12,094 bases of DNA from Sphingomonas paucimobilis (GTDB lineage: Bacteria; Pseudomonadota; Alphaproteobacteria; Sphingomonadales; Sphingomonadaceae), in contig CAMAQU010000031.1 in NCBI GenBank assembly GCA_945860425.1, forward strand, positions 1-12,094, in the 5' to 3' direction. Every line of letters starts with the position of its first letter. Position 1 is the first letter of the stretch. The position numbers and the translations under genes are program-made. The notes under the pieces were generated by a model, which had not been told where the DNA came from, searched no databases, and saw only the letters and a list, made by a program, of their open reading frames with translations. This document shows, piece after piece, positions 7,862 through 12,094 of this stretch.

Positions 7862-8928
7862 CCTTGCCCGCCACCATGCGCGCGGTTCTCTTGACCGGCC
7901 ATGGCGGGTTTGATCGGCTTGATCTGCGTGATGATGTTCCTGTGCCCCTGCCGGGGCCAGATGAGGTTCTGATCCGTATTGGTGCGGCCGGGGTTAATAA
8001 TACCGACATCAACACCCGCATCGGTTGGTATTCAAAGGCGGTTGCAGAGGCGACGGATGTGGGGGCCACATCCGGGATTTCTGGCGCGCAGGATGACGGC
8101 TGGTCGGGGGCTGCGTTTCAGTTTCCGCGCATTCAAGGGGCTGATACCTGTGGCCGGATTGTCGCGGTGGGACCGGCCGTCGATCCATCTCGCATAGAGG
8201 ATCGTGTTCTTGTCGAGCCCGTATTTCGGGGGAGCGGGCCTTATGATGTGCGCTATTTCGGGTCGGAAGTGGATGGCGGCTTTGCCGATTACGCCCGCGT
8301 CCCCGCCCTTCACGCCCACAGGATCGACAGCGATCTAAGCGATGTGGAGCTGGCAAGTTTCCCTTGCGCTTATTCCGCTGCTGAAAACATGCTGACACGA
8401 GTTGGATTGGCCGCAGGCGAGCGGGTTTTGATCACCGGGGCTTCGGGCGGCGTGGGCTCTGCCGCGGTGCAGCTCGCCAAGCGGCGTGGGGCCTATGTGG
8501 TGGCGATGGCGGGTACCGATAAGGCGCAGGCGGTGCAGGCCTTGGGCGCGGATCAGGTGGTGCCCCGTGATGCGGATTTGGCGGCTGTTTTCGGCGCAGA
8601 TTATTTCGATGCCGCCGTCGATAGCGTTGGCGGGGCGCAATTTGGCGGCATCCTCAACAGTTTGAAGCAGGGCGGGCGCTATGGCGTTGCCGGGGCCATA
8701 GCTGGGCCTATGGTCGATCTGGACCTGCGGACGCTCTATCTCAAGGACTTGCGGCTCATCGGCTGTACCGTGCTCGACCCTCAGGTTTTTCCGAATTTGA
8801 TTGGCTATATTGAGCGCAAAGAGATCAAGCCCTGCATTGCCGCAACCTATGGCCTATTTGATATTGTGGCGGCGCAAGAGGCGTTTTTGAGCAAGCGTCA
8901 TGTCGGGAAGATCGTGCTGGCCGGTTAG
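7858..8928 (+). CDS. Zinc-less medium-chain dehydrogenase/reductase (quinone-oxidoreductase-like)
   Basis: A 356-residue MDR protein. Seen: a GroES-like N-terminal domain (about 8-150) with GVNNTDINTRIG (45-56), where Asn48 replaces the catalytic zinc Cys of alcohol dehydrogenases, and no structural-zinc Cys cluster; then a Rossmann domain with GASGGVG (194-200), the AXXGXXG-type dinucleotide motif of quinone oxidoreductases. It should be an NAD(P)H-dependent reductase or dehydrogenase without zinc. The insertion around residues 57-90 (rich in Gly, Ala, Ser) before FPRIQGAD is longer than in a minimal QOR. The ATG at 7858 overlaps the Rieske TGA by four bases (ATGA), tying it firmly to the operon; an alternative ATG at codon 7 lacks a ribosome site. 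It has no flavin or iron-sulphur motif, so it is not an obvious electron donor for the Rieske enzyme. It may act on a carbonyl product or side chain of the substrate. Function unassigned. Confidence 0.85.
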   Translation: MTLPATMRAVLLTGHGGFDRLDLRDDVPVPLPGPDEVLIRIGAAGVNNTDINTRIGWYSKAVAEATDVGATSGISGAQDDGWSGAAFQFPRIQGADTCGRIVAVGPAVDPSRIEDRVLVEPVFRGSGPYDVRYFGSEVDGGFADYARVPALHAHRIDSDLSDVELASFPCAYSAAENMLTRVGLAAGERVLITGASGGVGSAAVQLAKRRGAYVVAMAGTDKAQAVQALGADQVVPRDADLAAVFGADYFDAAVDSVGGAQFGGILNSLKQGGRYGVAGAIAGPMVDLDLRTLYLKDLRLIGCTVLDPQVFPNLIGYIERKEIKPCIAATYGLFDIVAAQEAFLSKRHVGKIVLAG

Positions 8929-8931
8929 GAT

Positions 8932-9498
8932 TTATGATCGCAATCGGGAGGGCGAGGGCGCGCTCATTGTCCAAGCCACACATCCGAGCCAAGCCGCGAC
9001 GAGAACATGATAGAGGTGCCAGCTGGCGTCCGGCCCCAAAAAGGCGGATTGGCGCACAAAGACAATATTGATCAGCATAAGCGCAAAGCCGATTGCAGCA
9101 GTAGGGCTTCGCACTTTCAGGAAGAAGGCGAGGGCGGCGACCAGCATCACTCCAAAAAGAACGGCCCCAGCCAGAGGGAATATCGCGCCGACTGCCGCAA
9201 CAAGGACGGCGGCAGAGAAGCTGACGCGTTTTCCAACTCTCCAGCCCGTATCGTGAAGGATTTGGCACAAAAGCAGGGAGAGGCCAGCCAAGCCGCCCAA
9301 TTGCGAGGCCATTTTATGGACAGCGACCAGAGGCTCAACCAAGCCGCTGGTGATGCGGATCGTGCCAATCACGCCGGCAAGCCCGAATAGGGCAAGGCCG
9401 AACGCCGCTATGGTCTTGTGCGTACGCACCAACCGCCACGCGCCCCAGATCGCCACAAGTGCAACCAGAGCGTCTGTGAGGGCGTAATGGATCGGCAT
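8932..9498 (-). CDS. Unrecognised integral membrane protein, about seven TM segments
   Basis: A 188-residue, very hydrophobic protein I cannot assign. Probable membrane segments are at about 7-24, 31-48, 54-81, 93-109, 111-127, 133-149 and 160-178. Polar residues that stand out are His61 in segment 3, and Asp157, His161 and His164 at the start of the last segment (PDASWHLYHVL). A WH pair opening the last helix faintly recalls the final helix of the alkaline-ceramidase/PAQR (CREST) membrane hydrolases, but the first His of their HX3H motif is not present, so this is only a hint. The start ATG at 9498 overlaps the TAA of the desaturase-family gene by one base, so the two are very likely translated together and may form a complex. 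An alternative is that it stands in for the C-terminal membrane region found in longer desaturase-family proteins. The stop lies 3 bases from the stop of the convergent operon. Confidence 0.75.
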   Translation of the reverse strand: MPIHYALTDALVALVAIWGAWRLVRTHKTIAAFGLALFGLAGVIGTIRITSGLVEPLVAVHKMASQLGGLAGLSLLLCQILHDTGWRVGKRVSFSAAVLVAAVGAIFPLAGAVLFGVMLVAALAFFLKVRSPTAAIGFALMLINIVFVRQSAFLGPDASWHLYHVLVAAWLGCVAWTMSAPSPSRLRS

Positions 9499-10424
9499 TA
9501 TTCGGCGGGTGTTGCCACTGGGACTACGCCTAACCCAGCCGCGCGCTTGATATCTTCTGAGGTCAGGCGCGATCCATCATGGCTCCACCCAGGAGGCGCA
9601 AAGACATAGCAGAAGCGCTGCCACACAGAGAGGCCGGGCGTGCTGGCATCTTTAGCAATGCCAATATATTCGTGCGATATGACCTTCAAAATATTGAAGG
9701 TTTTGAGATTTTTGACCAGTCCATAAACTGGCTTTTCCGCATGATCTTCCGCCACAAAGCTGCCGAACAGACGATCCCAAATGATGAAGGTTCCGGCATA
9801 ATTGGCATCAAGATAGCGCGGGTTATTGGCATGATGCACCCGGTGATGCGATGGTGTGTTGAAGAGAAACTCAACCCAGCGGGGGAATTTGTTCACCGTC
9901 TCCGTGTGGAGCATGAATTGATAGGTGGCGTTGAGCACCCCGCACACGGTGACCATGATTGGATCAAAGCCGATGAGAACCAGCGGGATTTTGAAGAGCA
10001 TCGTCCCGGTGAAATGTTTGGTCCACCCCTGACGCAGGGCGACTGCCAGATTATATTCTTCGCTGCTGTGGTGCACGACATGCATGGCCCACACCCAACG
10101 GCAGCGATGCGCGACGCGATGATGGCAGTAAAAGCGCAAATCATCGAGGAAGAAACACAGCAGAAAACTGCCCAACGTAATCGGGATGCTCTGAACCTGA
10201 AAAGGTGCGACTGCGGCCAAGATGCCAAGCGTGATAAAGGCCGAAAAGCCATTAATCGGATCGCTGAGCAGGCCCGTTGCGATCCCCGTCAGCGCATCTT
10301 TGGCCGGCATCTTCCCGCGCGCGCGCCACAGCTTGATCGCCGCCAGTTCGACCCCCAGTAAAAAGAAGAAGAACAAGGCCGAATAGAGGCCAATGTTGCT
10401 TTGGATCAGATCGACGACGGTCAT
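9498..10424 (-). CDS. Sterol desaturase/fatty acid hydroxylase family membrane di-iron enzyme, alkylglycerol-monooxygenase-like
   Basis: A 308-residue membrane oxygenase. Seen: N-terminal membrane segments at about 11-31, 57-75 and 80-97, then the histidine clusters of the family: HRVAH (102-106), HVVHH (115-119), His173, and HHRVHH (193-198), which coordinate a di-iron centre in the cytosol. A further hydrophobic stretch lies at about 143-163. Members use O2 to hydroxylate or desaturate lipids (sterols, fatty acids, carotenoids, ether lipids). The tail after the last His box, with PVYGL (232-236), a TFNILK-type stretch and PPGW (277-280), resembles what I remember of animal alkylglycerol monooxygenase (VYGL ... 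GPGW), which favours an ether-lipid or similar substrate over carotenoids; this is inference. The gene starts 9 bases after the aminotransferase stop and its TAA overlaps the next ATG. A short AGGCC precedes the ATG, and no stronger site is seen. Confidence 0.88.
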   Translation of the reverse strand: MTVVDLIQSNIGLYSALFFFFLLGVELAAIKLWRARGKMPAKDALTGIATGLLSDPINGFSAFITLGILAAVAPFQVQSIPITLGSFLLCFFLDDLRFYCHHRVAHRCRWVWAMHVVHHSSEEYNLAVALRQGWTKHFTGTMLFKIPLVLIGFDPIMVTVCGVLNATYQFMLHTETVNKFPRWVEFLFNTPSHHRVHHANNPRYLDANYAGTFIIWDRLFGSFVAEDHAEKPVYGLVKNLKTFNILKVISHEYIGIAKDASTPGLSVWQRFCYVFAPPGWSHDGSRLTSEDIKRAAGLGVVPVATPAE

Positions 10425-10433
10425 TTCATGGCC

Positions 10434-11750
10434 TTAATCAATGGTTTCTAACAACTCCGCAATGCGACCGACCATTTCATCGATATGGCTCTTTTGCAAG
10501 ATAAGTGGCGGAGACAGCGCAATAATATCACCCGTCGCACGCACCAGAAGCCCGTTATCAAAGCATTTGTGGAACAATTCCATCGCGCGCTTGGTCGGGG
10601 CACCGGGGCGTGGCTCAAGCTCAATCCCGGCGACAATGCCCATATTGCGCACGTCAATAATGTGCCTTTTGCCCTTCAAGCTGTGCACCGCGTCTTCCCA
10701 ATAGCCATGGAGCGAGGCGGCGTGCTCAAACAGCCCTTCGGACTTATAGACGTCGAGCGTAGCGAGGCCGGCGGCGGCCGCCAGAGGGTGGCCGGAATAG
10801 GTATAGCCGTGGAACAGCTCAATACCGTCCGGGCCGCCTTCCACCACGCCATCATGGACATGGCGGCTGATCGCAACAGCACCCATGGGTACAGCGGCAT
10901 TGGTTAGGCCCTTGGCCATTGTGATCATATCTGGCGTCACGCCCAGCGTGCCAGAGGCAGTTGCCCCGCCGACCCGGCCGAACGCGGTGATGACTTCGTC
11001 AAAAATCAGCAAAATGCCGTGCTTGGCTGTAATTTCACGTAGCTTTTCCAAATAGCCGATAGGCGGCACGAGGACGCCGGTTGACCCGGCCATTGGCTCA
11101 ACGATGACGGCGGCAATTGTTTCTGCGCCATGGAGAGCGACAATCGACTCCAGCGTATCGGCAAGGTGCGCGCCCCATTGGGGACGGCCTTTGGAAAAGG
11201 CATTATGCTCAAGATTGTGGGTGTGGGGCAGGTGGTCCACGCCGGTCAGCAATGTCCCGAATTGGCGACGGTTGTTCACGATGCCACCAACGGAAATCCC
11301 GCCAAAGCCAACGCCATTATAGCCGCGCTCCCGCCCGATTAGCCGCGTTCTTGTGCCCTTCCCACGGGCGCGCTGATAGGCGAGCGCGATTTTGAGCGCG
11401 GTATCAACCGATTCAGAGCCTGAGTTGGTGAAGAAAATACGGTCCAGACCCTTGGGCATCATCGCGGCGACGCGCGATGCAAGCTCAAAGGAGAGGGGGT
11501 GGCCCAATTGGAAGGGTGGCGCGTAATCCAGCTCGGCTGCTGTTTTCTGGATCGCTTCAACAATAGACGGGCGGCAATGGCCTGCATTGACCGCCCAAAG
11601 ACCTGCCGTGCCGTCTAAGATCTGACGGCCATCATCGGCGGTGTAGTGCATGTCCTTGGCCGCTTTGAGCTGGCGAGGGGCGGCCTTAAAGGCGCGGTTC
11701 GCCGTAAAGGGCATCCAGAGGGCGGCAAGAGGATCATTTTCTAAGGTCAT
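10434..11750 (-). CDS. Class III omega-aminotransferase, beta-alanine:pyruvate transaminase type
   Basis: A 438-residue PLP enzyme of fold type I. Seen: LWMPFTANRAF (11-21), the N-terminal signature of beta-alanine:pyruvate transaminases; GLWAVNAGH (50-58); phosphate-binding SGSES (110-114); IFDEVITAFGR (249-259) with PLP-nitrogen-binding Asp251; Schiff-base Lys280 in MAKGLTN; HGYTYSGHP (314-322); and an Arg (404) in LLVRATGD, near the place of the carboxylate-recognising Arg of this class. Likely reaction: transfer of a terminal amino group from beta-alanine (or another omega-amino acid or amine) to pyruvate, giving malonate semialdehyde and alanine. Amines such as GABA or taurine-like compounds are possible. 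The ATG at 11750 is supported by GGAG seven bases upstream. First gene of the downstream trio; a permease ends 103 bases before it. No semialdehyde dehydrogenase lies in the window. Confidence 0.92.
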   Translation of the reverse strand: MTLENDPLAALWMPFTANRAFKAAPRQLKAAKDMHYTADDGRQILDGTAGLWAVNAGHCRPSIVEAIQKTAAELDYAPPFQLGHPLSFELASRVAAMMPKGLDRIFFTNSGSESVDTALKIALAYQRARGKGTRTRLIGRERGYNGVGFGGISVGGIVNNRRQFGTLLTGVDHLPHTHNLEHNAFSKGRPQWGAHLADTLESIVALHGAETIAAVIVEPMAGSTGVLVPPIGYLEKLREITAKHGILLIFDEVITAFGRVGGATASGTLGVTPDMITMAKGLTNAAVPMGAVAISRHVHDGVVEGGPDGIELFHGYTYSGHPLAAAAGLATLDVYKSEGLFEHAASLHGYWEDAVHSLKGKRHIIDVRNMGIVAGIELEPRPGAPTKRAMELFHKCFDNGLLVRATGDIIALSPPLILQKSHIDEMVGRIAELLETID

Positions 11751-11757
11751 TATGCGG

Positions 11758-11761
11758 CTCC
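11758..11761 (-). promoter_or_regulatory. Ribosome binding site of the aminotransferase
   Basis: GGAG on the minus strand, seven bases before the ATG at 11750. It fixes the start chosen for the aminotransferase. Confidence 0.6.
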
Positions 11762-11853
11762 AGCATCAGGCATTTGAGGTCTTATGCAATGCAGATTGGT
11801 CTCATCGCGATTGAAAAGAATGTTGCGATCGGAAAATTCTGATCGACGTGCGC

Positions 11854-12094
11854 TCAACCGTTGGATTTTGGCTGCACTTGGAGCTTAACCCAATAGCTGA
11901 TCAGAAATATAGCGGTGACGATAATGCTCGCCCATAGCTCCATCGCGTGCTTGTCAGACAAGCCCATCAGCAAGAGGACGCCCGCCATGCCCGCAAGGGC
12001 GGCCCAAGTACCATAGGGGTAGAGCCACATCTTCACCTGCAAGCGTTCCGGCGCTTCCCGCTCCAGCTTTGCCCGCAGCCGAAGTTGGGCCGCC
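11854..12094 (-). CDS. APC-family amino acid permease, C-terminal end only
   Basis: Open from the right edge of the window to the TGA at 11854: 79 residues of the C-terminus. Seen: a charged cytoplasmic loop QLRLRAKLERE followed by a KMWLYP turn, then two membrane segments (about residues 25-44 and 51-73 of the visible part) and a short polar tail. The basic loop plus KMW-L-P is characteristic of the last two helices of amino acid-polyamine-organocation permeases of the GABA/aromatic-amino-acid group (GabP/AroP like), which use proton symport across the inner membrane. An internal TTG or ATG in this region is not a real start, because the motif continues upstream to the edge. Its place just before an omega-aminotransferase fits uptake of beta-alanine, GABA or a similar omega-amino acid, but the substrate cannot be told from this fragment. 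Confidence 0.8.
   Translation of the reverse strand, partial: AAQLRLRAKLEREAPERLQVKMWLYPYGTWAALAGMAGVLLLMGLSDKHAMELWASIIVTAIFLISYWVKLQVQPKSNG

Noticed and set aside
9579..10361. 260-codon open frame on the plus strand
   Set aside because: It is opposite the desaturase-family gene, whose three histidine clusters are intact. The plus-strand product has no membrane segments or motifs.
11751..11853. Possible terminator between the permease and the aminotransferase
   Set aside because: Only a 5-bp stem (ATCGC/GCGAT) with a loop of about 16 bases is visible, with no T-run at its foot. It is too weak to call, so read-through from the permease gene remains possible.

Overview
The window looks like a stretch of a chromosome from an alphaproteobacterium of moderate GC (by eye roughly 55-60%; codon use and protein style suggest a sphingomonad or related marine group, but this is only an impression). 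It is densely coded. There are ten protein genes, two of them cut by the window edges. I see no rRNA, tRNA, CRISPR array, insertion sequence or phage gene, and no gene-free stretch longer than about 170 bases.

Left part, minus strand (1-1579): the 5' portion of a PlsC/OlsA-type lysophospholipid acyltransferase, starting with TTG and running off the left edge, and a classical short-chain dehydrogenase (SDR). The SDR is transcribed divergently from the large plus-strand operon; a 166-base intergenic region separates them and carries a reasonable plus-strand promoter candidate.

Centre, plus strand (1746-8928): the main feature, a tight four-gene operon. The genes are separated by 3 bases, then overlap by 1 base, then by 4 bases. 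In order they encode (i) a dimethylglycine-dehydrogenase-like FAD/GcvT fusion, (ii) a paralogous sarcosine-dehydrogenase-like FAD/GcvT fusion, (iii) a Rieske non-haem iron oxygenase alpha subunit of the kind that demethylates quaternary amines (glycine betaine, carnitine, stachydrine), and (iv) a zinc-less medium-chain NAD(P)H oxidoreductase. The simplest reading is stepwise N-demethylation. The Rieske enzyme would remove the first methyl group from a betaine as formaldehyde. The two FAD/GcvT enzymes would then take dimethylglycine to sarcosine and sarcosine to glycine, loading the methyl carbons onto tetrahydrofolate. No dedicated reductase (GbcB type) for the Rieske enzyme is present, and the role of the fourth gene is open.

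Right part, minus strand (8932-12094): the C-terminal end of an APC-family amino acid permease, a class III omega-aminotransferase very like beta-alanine:pyruvate transaminase, a sterol-desaturase/fatty-acid-hydroxylase-family membrane di-iron enzyme with an alkylglycerol-monooxygenase-like tail, and a small unrecognised protein with about seven membrane segments. The last three genes are 9 bases apart and overlapping by 1 base respectively, so they are probably one transcript. This transcript converges on the betaine operon with only 3 bases between the two stop codons. The most interesting points are the reductase-less demethylation operon with its unexplained oxidoreductase, and the translationally coupled desaturase/membrane-protein pair.
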